Positions 33,328 through 44,774 of a stretch of 64,000 nucleotides of DNA are shown here, piece after piece. The DNA lies in assembly GCA_945859605.1 (NCBI GenBank), contig OX243828.1, positions 26,813,149 to 26,877,148 on the forward strand. Reading direction: 5' to 3'. Position 1 is the stretch's first letter. The number at the start of each line of letters is the position of its first letter. Below the pieces are notes generated by a model that worked only from the letters and a program-made list of their open reading frames with translations, did no database searches and was not told the origin of the DNA. The translations under genes were made by a program, and so were the position numbers. This DNA is from Lumbricus rubellus. Its lineage: Eukaryota > Annelida > Clitellata > Crassiclitellata > Lumbricidae.

Positions 33328-34109
33328 TTAATTTTGTCATCGAACTAACTTTTGAACATATTTTAAACTAACCATGACTAACTTGTCACGTGAGCAAGTT
33401 TTTGGAAACATCCTTCAAATAATGAATTTTTCGAAGGAGTGTAAAGAAAGACATTTAAAATGGCAACAAATACAAATAAACTTCTACATTTCAGCATGAC
33501 AAATATCAACAATTTATAGTGAGCAGTGTAAACAGTTTCTTTCATAACATTCCAATATTTTTTATCTATTTGAAAAGTTTTGCAATTTCGTTTATCCTGG
33601 CTTTAATTAACAACTAATCTTACAGTGAACAATGTGACACTGCATTAGGACAGTCTATTGTACCTGAACTACAAGGACCATTTTTACAAAGGAACTCCAT
33701 ATACAAAATTGTTTACCTAGTTTTTTAGACAATTTGGGGTTCCAGAAAATATCACATCTTCTTTACATAACAAATGCATTCAATTGCCTATATTAATGAA
33801 GACAGATTAACAAATAATTATGCTTCCAAAGTAAAAAATTGTCTGTGAAGATTTAAAAGAGTGGAGATTTAAAGCACCATATTAAATATCAGAAAATAAT
33901 TTGCCGTGGATAACATTTATCATTGAAAGTGAAATTGCCGCACATACAATATTTTCACGCATAACCATTAACCAGTCCTTTACTTTACAGCCCCAGGGCT
34001 ACTAAAATAAGCCTATATATTTGTATGAAGCTTTGGCAAAACAATTGCTCACTATGTTTACATTCCTTAGACATATGTTAAGCGTTTTAAAGAAGAGACT
34101 AAGTATATA

Positions 34110-34370
34110 GCCTTTCGCACACCACACACAGTACGGTAATCACTTTGTAGAGAGAGCCATTTTCACAATAATATTAACCCAAGACATAAAATGTCATGCA
34201 GTGTCAAGCTAACTCGCAATCAACTTTCGTGCTCTATTAAAAAAGCAAGGTTAACATCTACTGGGCAGTGCAGGCTGAAAACTTAACCCTTCGATGAACT
34301 ATAGGAACCAATGCAGCTAATTGTTAAAACGCTACTATGCCAGTTATCCATAAGAGGTTAGGTCTTTTTT
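34110..34370. repeat. Direct repeat shared with 37930-38250
   Basis: 'taacccaagacataaaatgtcatgcagtg...caagctaactcgcaatcaac...' recurs at 37930-38250 with few differences. This is part of the segmental duplications of the exon cluster. Confidence 0.8.
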
Positions 34371-34426
34371 TACTGAGTACAGTTAATGATTTGATTTGCC
34401 ATATCTTAATCGTATCTAACAATTTA

Positions 34427-34930
34427 TAAAGTGCCACTTGCAGCATATGTTCTTTTACAGACTATTCAGAGGTGCTCTCAGGCAAGCAAGTCTTAGGGAA
34501 AAAGAAATGCCTTGAGATGACGAGAGGATGTGGGAAAAATACCACCATGAGTTTATTAACCCATAGAAGAGGTGGCTGGTCATTCCAAGTGGATGGACCT
34601 GTCGGAGCAAAATTCAGCAAATGCTGGAATGCCAAAAAAGATTGTATTGTGTCTTGTATTGTATCTGACCATTTATAAAGCGCTTCTCACAGAAAGAGCC
34701 TTTCAGAAGCGCTCCCAGTGCATGCAAACCCAAGAGAAAAGTTAGGTTTTGATATGAGAGAATAAGGAAAGACTACCAGAGAAAGAATGGCAGAGAGAAC
34801 TGATAGGGGAGTGGGGTCTGTTCCATAGGGTGGTACCAATGCAGGCAAATGATCTGGATAGAGCCATGGCAGTCCTGACGGCGGGAACGAAGAGGTCAAG
34901 TCGATCAAAGAAGATCACAAAGATGCGATA
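34427..34930 (-). mobile_element. CR1/L2-like LINE 3' fragments
   Basis: Minus-strand frames contain ALSRSFACIGTTLWNRPHS, the conserved LINE C-terminus. The inverted tail 'tttataaagcgcttctcaca' is at 34674. A second short tail lies at 34427-34485. Confidence 0.65.
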
Positions 34931-34950
34931 AAATACAATGAAAGCAATTA

Positions 34951-36595
34951 GAAGACATGACAAGCCTGATTTGTTGTACGAGAGCACAGGACCATCAGAT
35001 CTCAATGAGTGGCAAAGTGCAAGGATCAACAACCTGGCTGGCTGGAGTCAGGGTGCATGTAATTATTTATGTAGGGGCGTCTGTCCATTTAGTGATATGT
35101 ATGTGCTGATACATTTAGCGTAACAGTACTAGTGTGGTTTAAAGATGTGCGTAGACACTTTGCTTATGTGGTGTACATTCGTTTTATACAGCGTTGTCAG
35201 GTGTATTGATGCCCACATTTGTGTTGGTGTAGGGCAACGACATCAAGGGGCTGGTGGCGTCAATGCTGGAGAATGAGGGACCGCAAACATCCACAGACGA
35301 AGGAAGCATCACCAGCACGAAACTAATGGACACTAAAATGCAAACTGTTATTTTCACCTTACTAGTTTTGCACTTCCAATGCATTTTAGTCATGAGTAGC
35401 TGAATAGAAAATGGACAGAACAACAGCTGATGACATTTCATTTAATATTTAATTTCTAGCTTTAGCGCATCTTGGTTTTGATTTGCAATAATTTAGTTTC
35501 TTCAAGAGATCATAACAATGTTGCACTTTAATAATGGAAGACTGTTTCAGTATGAAGGCCCAATGCATGAGAAGGCATGACAAGCCCACATTGATGTACG
35601 AGAGCACGGGACCATCAGATCCCTACGAGTGGCAGAGCGCAAGGATCAACAACCTGGCTGGCTGGAGTCGGGGTGCATGTAATTATTTATGTAGGGGCGT
35701 CTGTCCATTTAGTGATATGTATGTGCTGATACATTTAGCGTAACAGTACTAGTGTGGTTTAAAGATGTGAGTACACACTTTGCTTATGTGGTGTACATTC
35801 ATTTCATACAGCGTTGTCAAGTGTACTCATGCACATATTTGTGTTGGTGTAGGGCAACGACATCAAGGGGCTGGTGGCGTCAATGCTGGAGAATGAGGGA
35901 CCGCAAACATCCACAGACGAAGGAAGCATCACCAGCACGAAACTAATGGACACTAAAATGCAAACTGTTATTTTCACCTTACTAGTTTTGCACTTCCAAT
36001 GCATTTTAGTCATGAGTAGCTGAATAGAAAATGGACAGAACAACAGCTGATGACATTTCATTTAATATTTAATTTCTAGCTTTAGCGCATCTTGGTTTTG
36101 ATTTGCAATAATTTAGTTTCTTCAAGAGATCATAACAATGTTGCACTTTAATAATGGAAGACTGTTTCAGTATGAAGGTCCAATGCATGAGAAGGCATGA
36201 CAAGCCCACATTTATGTACGAGAGCACGGGACCATCAGATCTCAATGAGTGGCAGAGCGCAACGATTAACAACCTGGCTGGCTGGAGTCGGGATGCATGT
36301 ATTTATTTATGTGGGGTGTCTGTACATTTAGTGATATGTATGTGTTGATACATTTAGTGTAACAGTACTAGTGTGGTTTAAAGATGTGCGTAGACACTTT
36401 GCTTATGTGCTGTACATTCATTTTATACAGCGTTGTCAGGTGTATTGATGCCCACATTTGTGTTGGTGTAGGGCAACGACATCGAGGGGCTGGTGGCGTC
36501 AATGCTGGAAAATGAGGGACCGCAGACGTCTACAGACGAAGAAGCCTCACCAGCAGGAAACAAAGGGAAATGGAAATTCATAACTGTGGAACACT
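34951..36595 (+). CDS. Triplicated exon pair of an unrecognised gene
   Basis: A 620-bp unit is repeated in tandem; GAAGRCATGACAAGCC begins at 34951, 35571 and 36191. Each unit holds one segment encoding YESTGPSDLNEWQSA and INNLAGWS. After about 190 bp a second, preceded by a GTGTAG acceptor, encodes NDIKGLVASMLENEGPQTST followed by DE. Differences between copies in these frames fall mostly at third positions (for example CAA/CAG, ACA/ACG, TCC/TCT), supporting coding. Copies 2 and 3 have a good upstream acceptor (ctgtttcag, 35551). The first two copies carry an extra G after GACGAAG that shifts the frame; only the third continues EEASPAGNKGKW to a stop at about 36624. The donor after AGWS is unclear. 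No family was recognised. The unit may be the 5' part of the gene whose RRM-like and helix exons follow. Confidence 0.5.
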
Positions 36596-36901
36596 TGCAA
36601 TATACAAGCGAAGCAGAATATTGAGCGAGTGTTCAAATCTTATGTTGATGCTCTTCATATAAATTTTATAAATTGTGCACTAAATGCTGAATGCATTTGT
36701 ACTTCGATAGTTTTTCATTTTGCAGCATTGTAGTTGTTGGACTGCAGGCCAGTTACATGCATTAGGAATTGTAGTAAGTTTTTGCTTAAGTAGAAATTCA
36801 GAAAAATGAAGTCAGTGTTTTTGTCAGCTGTTTTGTAGGGTGCCCTTGTAATGGCATTGGCCATGTTATATGCTACGGTGCCATAAAAATTGTAATTAAA
36901 T

Positions 36902-36970
36902 GTGACCCGCTAGGAGAAAAGGTACCGTAAGTGGGATTGACTTACGGTACCTTTTCTCCCAGCGGGTCAC
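36902..36970. mobile_element. 69-bp hairpin insertion with AAAT duplication
   Basis: Two 30-bp arms beginning GTGACCCGCT are reverse complements with one mismatch around a 9-bp spacer. AAAT occurs on both sides (36898-36901, 36971-36974). The paralogous sequence at 44997-45000 has a single AAAT and no insert, so it is the empty site. Confidence 0.93.
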
Positions 36971-37420
36971 AAATGTTATTATTAATCAGACATGCATTTC
37001 TAGTCTGTTTATGTAGAATACGGTTTATTGTTGAAATGCATTGCTACCTGCACCCTTCAGATAAATTCGTAAATTGGCATGATATAAAATATCTGATTAT
37101 TAATAATAAAACATTTATTTAACACATGTGAAAATGATAGCACCAAACCAGAAATATGCTAATATGGTATTAAGTCTATTAAAAGAAGACATTTTAACAG
37201 CAGATGGAGTGATGACTCAAATGCAACAAAACTGATCTATGTTTACATTATCTGCTCATATTCAGTATTCAGAAGTGTTAACATTCAGTAATGCTAGCTA
37301 AAATTTGGTAGCTTATGGTTTATTATCCATCTTTCTGGTATTAAGTCATGTTTCCTATGTTTTGACTTTCTGTTGAAATAAGTCTGGTCTATTGTTAATG
37401 AAGTCAATTACGTTTTTCAG

Positions 37421-37506
37421 ACGGAACTTGAGTCAGCCTTTATGCAATTCGGGCTTATCAGCGATATCACAATAAAAGACAGCAAAAAGCCTGGCATGAA
37501 GTATGC
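37421..37506 (+). CDS. RRM-like half-domain exon, copy 1
   Basis: The 86-bp exon is bounded by tttttcag and gtaagt, phase 0 to phase 2. It encodes TELESAFMQFG and ITIKDSKKPGMKY, the alpha1-beta2-beta3 part of an RNA-recognition motif (pattern L..AF..FG.I...I......G.KYA). It is paralogous to 38329 and 45447. Recognised by pattern only; the parent gene is not identified. Confidence 0.65.
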
Positions 37507-38328
37507 GTAAGTATGATGAGGTCACTGGTATACAAGATGTAAAATATGAACTAAGAATTGTGTTGACTGCTGTTTGTTGAATTGATCTAGTCATTATGAT
37601 TGGACTTTCCACCTTTGGATTAGAATTCATTTATTCACTTCATTTACTTGGCGATCTTTGTGAATATTAACTCTAGGCATTCCAAGCCCAGTCTCTGCAA
37701 AAGCAAGATTTAAAGTGTTGATTAAACGTACATGTGGCAATCCAGGCTAAAAGGTAATGCAGGTCCGTAGAAGCTTTCCAAGGTTCTGTTGGCGTAACAC
37801 TGATATTATATGCATGCCAACAATATTTGCTAAAATATAGACTGAAGATTGAACTTTAATCTTCCCTTTTCTACATTAAACTCTCCAGTGGCTTTCTTTC
37901 GCATGCACACCCCCCCCCCCCCCCACACACACAGTATGGTAATCACTTCAGATGTCGCAGTATTCGGATGTATAATACAGTTAACACTTAAAGCATATGC
38001 TGGCTCGAGTAATCTAATCTATTTGAATGGCTGCCAGAGAACCATCTTCACAATGTATTAACCCAAGGCATAAAATGTCAGGTAGTGCCAAGCTAACTCG
38101 CAATCAACTTTCGTGATCTATTAAAAAAGCAAGGTTAACATCTATTGGGCAGTGCAGGTTGAACAGTTAACCCTTTGATGACCTATAGGAACCAATGCAT
38201 CTAATTGTTAAAACGTTAATATGCCAGTTATCCATCTTTCTGGTAGTAAGTCATAATGTTTCGTATGTTTTGACTTTGTGTTGAAATAAGTCTGTTCTAT
38301 TGTTAATGAAGTCAATAATGTTTTTCAG

Positions 38329-38414
38329 GCAGAACTTATGTCAGCCTTTCTGCCGTACGGGCCGATTGCTGAGGTCGTCATCAAAGACGGCAAAAAACCT
38401 GGTATTAACTATGC
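38329..38414 (+). pseudogene. RRM-like half-domain exon, copy 2, donor lost
   Basis: Encodes AELMSAFLPYGPIAEVVIKD and GKKPGINY in the same 86-bp frame as copies 1 and 3, with an intact tttttcag acceptor. The donor that reads GCgtaagt in the other copies reads GCataagt here, so normal splicing should fail. A Helitron lies 26 bp downstream. Confidence 0.65.
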
Positions 38415-38440
38415 ATAAGTATGATGAAGTCATAGGTATA

Positions 38441-38872
38441 TCTATATAAATAAAAATGAAACTTTCCAATAGTTCGGAACATGATCACGCCGAAAGTGAC
38501 ACACCGATTCTTATGAAACTTTTACAACACCTTCCATTCCGATAGAACAGTGATAAATTATGCTTTTTCCCCGAAAAAACCCAACCTTTTCCACAAAAAG
38601 TGAACTTTGCAATCCGTTCGTCCGCCATTTGCAACTTCAACCAAACCACGCGCTTGCAAAATTTCAGAATTGTCTTCACCCGTAAAACACAGTGACGATA
38701 CATCAATGAGGTTGCGTCCCGTGACGTCATAAGCGAGTGCAATATTACGAAAGCGGCCTAAAATTACGAAAGCGGCCTAAAATTCTTGGGCTATATCCGC
38801 TGTCAGTAAAGGACGGTGTGAAGGAGGGGGAGGTCTTTTCTGCCACAGCAACGCGTGGCTGGGTACAGTTAG
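38441..38872 (+). mobile_element. 432-bp non-autonomous Helitron
   Basis: Begins TCTATATAAATAAAAATGAA, the usual Helitron 5' end. It finishes with a short hairpin (GCCAC-8 nt-GTGGC, 38842-38859) about 13 bp before the terminal CAGTTAG, and is inserted between A and T. The paralogous sites at about 37520 and 45557 read straight through without it. No Rep/helicase sequence. Confidence 0.88.
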
Positions 38873-39430
38873 TCAGACATAAAATATGAACTAAGAATTG
38901 TGTTGACTGCTGTTCGTTGGAATGATCTAGTCATTATGATTGGACTTTCCACCTTTGGTTTAGCATTAATTAATTCACTTATTCACATCATTTACATGGT
39001 AATCTTATTAGAGATGTTAAATATAGGCATTCCAAGCCTAGTCTCTGCAAAAGCAAGTTTTAAAGTGTTGATTAAAATGACACATAATTATGAATAACAG
39101 TCTCAATATTAAATCTTCTTACTTCTTTTGTGTGTTAGAAAATGCATCATCAAATTTTCACATTATGCCTATTTTCGGGGTGTTCAAACACTCGAGACAC
39201 CCCACATAGCTACGGCCTTAATGCTGTCATAATGAAAAGCATTGGCGATAACAAACGTTTTCAATTCTGAATCACAACAGTAAGAAAATTAAGTTGGTAG
39301 GTTTTTATATTACCAGGATAATGGCTGTTTCAAACTTAAGGATCTCACTCAATCAGTAATGTTTGTGCAGTTGGTGCTTTCTTCATATAATAACGATGTC
39401 CTTGAGTGTTCTGTCTTTGGTTGTTTTTAG

Positions 39431-39500
39431 TTTTATCAAGCTTTTACGTTAAGAGTCCGTCGCTTGAGCCCTCGTGAGCCGTGTGACGGTCGGTGGCCAA
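39431..39500 (+). pseudogene. Degenerate counterpart of the 46509 exon
   Basis: After ttgtttttag the text 'ttttatcaagcttttacgtt' with 'gagtccgtcg' aligns with the exon at 46509. In its frame a stop (TAA) follows AFIKLLR and another (TGA) follows shortly. Confidence 0.6.
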
Positions 39501-39589
39501 CTGTTGCGGTGTTGCCACGCAATACGGTTAGTGCTCCAATAGAGTTTCCATTATTATACCGGTAATTATTCTTTCAATTATTCACTTGG

Positions 39590-39830
39590 AAATTTAGACA
39601 GCGCCCCTTCAAGACAAAACTAGACTACTCAGAGGCACTCCCGACTCCAGCATGCACAAAAGTCTGAAGTTTAGTAAGGAAAGATTCTGGTAGTGTCCCA
39701 GGATGTAGGCATAGTTCAAAAGGAAGGCCATTCCAAACCACTGGGCCAAACGCAGAGAAAGCTCGATTCTTCATGGTAGCAGTAGGAGCAAAAGGAGCTT
39801 ATGTATGTTTTGTATCATAACCTTGGATGT
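39590..39830 (-). mobile_element. CR1/L2-like LINE 3' end
   Basis: The inverted tail 'gacagcgccccttcaagac...actcagaggcactcccgact' is followed on the minus strand by coding text for a FGPVVWNGLPFEL-type C-terminus, close to the copy at 14820. Confidence 0.72.
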
Positions 39831-40651
39831 CTCAAATTCATCTGATCTCTGCACTGGGAAATTCCTAAGTTGATCTTATGTGACTCAGAATAGGTGTCTA
39901 GACATTTACATACATACATTTATAAAAATTGACGAAACGTGTTTGTTTAAAAATTCTCGAAGTTGTGGCTTGAAAGCTACTGTGAATGTGCTGTGAGCAT
40001 ATTGTGTGAAGAGGTTTTAAAGGAGATGTACTGATGTCAACTTTTAAGTGTTTATCAAACATAATGCTAGCATATATAGACTACAGCACATTTGAAAGGT
40101 ATGTTAAAGGTCTAGAGACGTTATGTCACATTGCATTACATGGCAATTTTGGGAAGGGTTTCTGGTGATGGTTAATACTGTCACAAAGTGCGCACGGACC
40201 TGGGATCGCATCCCGCTACTCTCCTAAAGGTTCACTCGACCTTCCATTCGACAGATGGTATTGTTAAAATTATTAGGGCATGATGAGCATCGTGCTTGGC
40301 TGCCAAACAGTTAAATTCGACTCCTGTAATAAGTTATGATCATCCATCATTCCATGAATTGTAATCATTACTGTGTTGTGTCCGTTTGAACTTATATTGT
40401 TTTTATTTCAACAGGCTCCCATGCAGAAGCGTCTCTGAATTTGTTTTCATTGTTAGAGTTGCTTTGCAAATATCCAGATACATTACAATATGATCTCAAG
40501 AACAGAGGAACATGTGGCACGTGATACAAATAATGAATGTAGTTTATTGGTCGAGTATGATTATTTTTGCTGTCCCTCTGAAAGCTTACGTAGCTCCTTC
40601 ATTGTTGCTGATGAAATGCTTAGTATTTTACTGGATCTAATTTTTTCGCAG

Positions 40652-40712
40652 GATTAAAAAGCTAAAGAAGTCAGGGCAAGTGGCCAAGAAAAGACGGTCA
40701 GTGGCTAACTAG
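40652..40712 (+). CDS. Possible terminal exon, basic peptide
   Basis: After the acceptor ttttttcgcag the frame encodes IKKLKKSGQVAKKRRSVAN and stops. The Lys/Arg clusters look like a nuclear localisation signal. Only the acceptor and the short open frame support it. Confidence 0.3.
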
Positions 40713-41716
40713 AAATGTTTTGCAATTGGTTTGTTGTCAAATGTTTAAAAAAATGGGACAACACTGAGTAATGCAAAGTTATTGGAAATAATTACACGAC
40801 AACAATGTTATGTTCATATTGCGTGATGTCTATGGGTAAGTAATACATTGTTAGATTCACAAATGTGAAGTCGCTTGCTTAACCCTTGCTGAGGAACACC
40901 TTGAAGAATTCAAAACTCGACAAAAGTGAAATGATGCAATGCTTTAACTCTCTGCTGCTATGTAATCATGTAAAGCATCTCATTGTGGAGAGAGTATCAC
41001 TCATGTTACTCAACCACCAATGTTTGCTTGACAATGTTTGGCAGATTAAAAGATGTCTTTAAAAATATATATCTGGATCAGAAAAAATGATCAAATGACA
41101 CTGTTGCATAATAATGTTTAGGTACAAGATGCGATGATTCTGCACATGGTCTGTATTACAAGAACATGGTGCTTTGTAGATGAGGTTTAGTGTATAAGCT
41201 TTGATATTAGTTTATTGGTTGTGAATTTTAACTATATTTTCAGAATGAAATGACCGTTCTAATTTAGGTAGAGCTACGAAGAACATTAATGAAATTTCTG
41301 GAACGATTGTCATTGAAATGTTAAAAGAATGTGCTTTAAGCAGTGCTGTAGCAAACTTGTACGTCAGAATGTCATGCAATTGTGCTGTAAAATGTGCCCA
41401 GTTAAGTGCTGTAAATGCTGCACTAAAAATGTCTAAGAGAGTGCTATATCAAGTTCTTGTGCAAACACTTTTTATTCTGCTTGCAGGAAAACTCTGGCGG
41501 CATACCTGGCATACCATCCCTGCTAGATCTGCTAATGTTAAGACCGTCCAGCTCTGTAGCCAGGATTTTGTTTCAGGGTGTTCTTGACTTTGAGCAAGTC
41601 GAAAAGGAACTGAGTCAATACTACCACACTTCATGGTTCCTCATGCACGCAGTAATCAGACAGAACATAGATTTCTCAATCAATTGTCTGGATCGATCTA
41701 GTACTGCATTATCTAG

Positions 41717-41772
41717 ATCAGTCCATATGGCAGAGATACAGCCTATGGAGAAAGAGTGGTTTTAAGTTTAAG
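41717..41772 (+). CDS. Short exon preceding helix exon, copy A
   Basis: 56 bp between an atctag acceptor and a strong AGgtaagt donor, encoding ISPYGRDTAYGERVVLSL and ending in phase 2. This fits the phase of the helix exon at 41975, giving ...VVLSLSNQAKAK. Paralogues lie at 50352-50405 (2 bp shorter, frame shifted) and 50987-51042 (donor changed to GA). Confidence 0.5.
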
Positions 41773-41974
41773 GTAAGTCTTAAGATGTAATGATCTTATA
41801 AAAAAAATAATGTAGCTAAAGTGAAATAAGTCTATGTTTAAAAGAAATGGGAAAATTACTGAATTAAGACATGCATTTGCACTAGTTTAGACTGAATTCG
41901 TTTTATGGTCTGTGAAAATATCTGATGTGTAACTAGGCATTTATTTAGTGCATTTTTCATCTGTATTGTTTCAG

Positions 41975-42089
41975 CAATCAAGCAAAGGCCAAACTCGAAG
42001 TGGCTGAACAGTTCGTTCAGAAGATTCTGAAGGCTGTCATTGACGAATACCATGATGAAAAGAAGAAGCTTGTGTGTATTTTGTGCTAA
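41975..42089 (+). CDS. Terminal amphipathic-helix exon, copy A1
   Basis: After attgtttcag the frame reads NQAKAKLEVAEQFVQKILKA then VIDEYHDEKKK and a stop (38 codons including stop). Hydrophobic residues recur every 3-4 positions, with charged residues between. This resembles the PKA regulatory-subunit-binding helix at the C-terminus of some AKAPs; the resemblance is a pattern-level guess. Copy A2 with identical exon length follows 60 bp later. Confidence 0.5.
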
Positions 42090-42151
42090 ACAGAACTTTT
42101 GTCTATTAATGGAACATTTATTTAGTGCAGTTTTCATCTGTATTGTTTCAG

Positions 42152-42266
42152 TGACCCAGCAAAAACTGAACAAGAAGCGGCACAGCAGCTTGCCCAAGAT
42201 GTGCTGACGGCTGTCATTGACAAATACCATGATGAAAAGAAAAGGCAGCATTGCAGTGTGTGCTAA
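42152..42266 (+). CDS. Terminal amphipathic-helix exon, copy A2
   Basis: 115 bp, same length and phase as A1, after tattgtttcag. Encodes EQEAAQQLAQDVLTAVIDKY followed by HDEKKRQHCSVC and a stop. A1 and A2 could be alternative terminal exons of one transcript. Confidence 0.5.
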
Positions 42267-43772
42267 AGAATTATTTTTGATCAGACTTGTTGGTTCGGTT
42301 CTATGAACTGAAACTCTCACTGGAATAGCAAAAGTGTTTTCCATACTTTGCTTTTCAAATTGTTGGTCAATCTTATAATAATAATAATAATGTTTAACTA
42401 CCAGCGCATGTAAGGTGTATTTCAATATGTGAAGAATTGAAGGTGGTTAGAAAACAATAGGCAATAATAATATTATAAGTAGTAATAATAATAATAGTAT
42501 TTGTATAGCACCGTAGCTAAGCCGAGGCCAAAGGAAAGGTCGCTGTACATGAGTTAAAAAGTTAATGTAAGTAAATCTGGCTTTAAGTTCTGTGATAGTT
42601 TCAAGTGCTTTTATTACTCAGCTTAATTGCATTTTATGTTGCAATATGACAATGCTGTTGCTTGGAGACATCTAAAGAACGTATTTATGGTTGGAATATT
42701 AGATTGTAGACTTTTCCTTGGTTTCCAGATTTACTCATCTTAAACGTTTGAGCAAGTTTTTTGTGAGAAAGAGAAGGCAAACTGGTTGAAGCTTGGAATA
42801 TTTGAGTAAAAAATAGTATTTATAAGCTACGACTGTAATTTTTATATGTATTAGGTCACTGTGGTGTGTTTAGAAATGATTTTAAAAAATTTACTTTAAG
42901 TGCAAGAACACAAGTGCCATTTGATCATTTAAAAATTTTCAATTGCATGTATCTCAGTACAGACGAACAAATTTGTTAGCGTATCAATGTGTCTGCTGTC
43001 ATGCACCGTTCTCGTAGTGGGCATAGCAGTGTGTACATTCTTTGTAATTATAAAAGATATTTCATTTTCCCAATGCTTCAGACAGCCAACTCTTGCGAAA
43101 CTCTTTAATAGACGCTCACTATTCCTGTGACCATGGCTGTAATTATTGATTGGTACCGGGTAGTTACTTGTCTGTGGTATCGAAATCTTGACATTTATTC
43201 GGCATCTTAAATTTGGTTACACTGTGAACATGACCTACGAACATTTGATTAAGCCTGCTTGTGTGACAGACTATGTTCAAATTGTTAAAAGCAATGCAGA
43301 GTTTGAACTCGTTTATCTATTCTTATGTGCAGTGAGTGAATATCAGTCCGACTTTCCCCTCTGATTCAGTCACTTTGTCAATAGTACTCGAATGAATCTG
43401 ATGGGTTTCTCAGATTGTGCACACGAGTTTTCATCATTGACTTCTGATCTAAGACTTGTATAGTTTTGTACCAGTTTACCATAATGTATGTTGCATTGTT
43501 CCACGGTTGCTTTAGTTGAAATTGGGAATCTTAGTAAAAATCTGATAAGTCAGAGATAGGGCTGTATCAGGTTTAAATGGCATAGTAAATAAGCCTTAAG
43601 AAAATTAGAGTTTGCGGTTTTAAAGAGTGGTTTTGCTAATAGTGCGGCAAGTTTTGGGGCTATGCTTCTGATCCTTGGTGAAATCACTGAACCAGCTGAA
43701 ATGTACGTCAACAAGAGTATCTGATTCAAAAACAAGATTACAGCTGGAAATAAGAATTTAAAGCACAGTTAA

Positions 43773-44736
43773 CCCTCGGGCTACCAGGGGGGGGGGGTGG
43801 TATCCACCCCCCCCTAGGTTTTTCCCAAATCAAACTTTTTTCGTTAGGAATAAAATTTTGACGTTTTAGGTAGCTGTAGAGGATTCATTTGCACACATTT
43901 TGAGCTAAAATGTGTGAGGATATACCATACCTTTCAAAAGTTATACCCGAGGCACCAGGGGGGGGTGGATACCACCCCCCCCTTAGATTATCGGCTGTAT
44001 CTTATCCGTCCTTTGACATGAAGAGACACCAATTACACCATTCTGTAGAGGGAATGTGGGGCTACATTGTGGTGGTCACGGAGTTGTCTTTGGACAACCG
44101 GAAGTGCTCAAAATAAATTAAAATATAAATAAAGGTGTTTTATTTTCATAAAATTTTCATGTTTTTCCTATTAAAAATTATTCATAATTTATTTTTTAAG
44201 AGAAATAAATTATGTCATTCTATAGAGGGCATTCAGGGCTATTTTCTGATACCAATTAATTTGAGATTTGATGACCGGAAGTGCTCAAAATAAATTTAAA
44301 TGTGTGAAAATGTTGGGTTTTTTTACAACGCAAACCGATAAGTCTGCGTAAACGTTTTTCAGCATGTTTTACATGTTTTTTCTCTTTTTATTGTAACTAA
44401 AACTAACTTATTACTAGTTTTTATAGTTGAATATTGGACTTTATTATATGTAAACTATTTTTAATTAAATAAATTATGTTAAAAACACACAGAATCTAAT
44501 ATTTTGCTTATATTTTGTGGAATCGATGGGTGCCTACGGTAAAAAATTCATAACTTCGGGGTGCTTTCATATATTTTAAACCTAAATATACCATTTTGTG
44601 CAGAAATGAATGCTGAATCCATAGGTGTATTACAAGTTATGATATCTCAAACCAAACCCAAAATCCAGGGGGGGGGTGGTAACCACCCCCCCCCCTTGGT
44701 AGTCAGTGTTACAAAAAAAGCTTGGTAGCCTGAGGG
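43773..44736. mobile_element. TTAA-flanked element with G-run/C-run hairpins
   Basis: TTAA at 43769-43772 and 44737-44740. Inverted ends are CCCTCGGGCTACCA and TGGTAGCCTGAGGG. Near each end, and again at about 43960, are paired runs such as GGGGGGGGTGG...CCACCCCCCCC. No transposase seen. Type suggests piggyBac- or Kolobok-class mobilisation. Confidence 0.82.
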
Positions 44737-44774
44737 TTAAGCATTTGGCCCCATATTGCTTCATTGCGAGAAGT

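Larger units (their letters stand above)
36640..37890. repeat. Segmental duplication, copy A
   Basis: Collinear with 44775-45960 over more than 1 kb, including the RRM-like exon and its splice sites. Differences are scattered substitutions, small indels and the 69-bp insertion at 36902. Confidence 0.88.

Noticed and set aside
41856..42425. 189-codon minus-strand frame
   Set aside because: It is the antisense of the two helix exons and their flanks on the plus strand, where splice sites and paralogy support coding.
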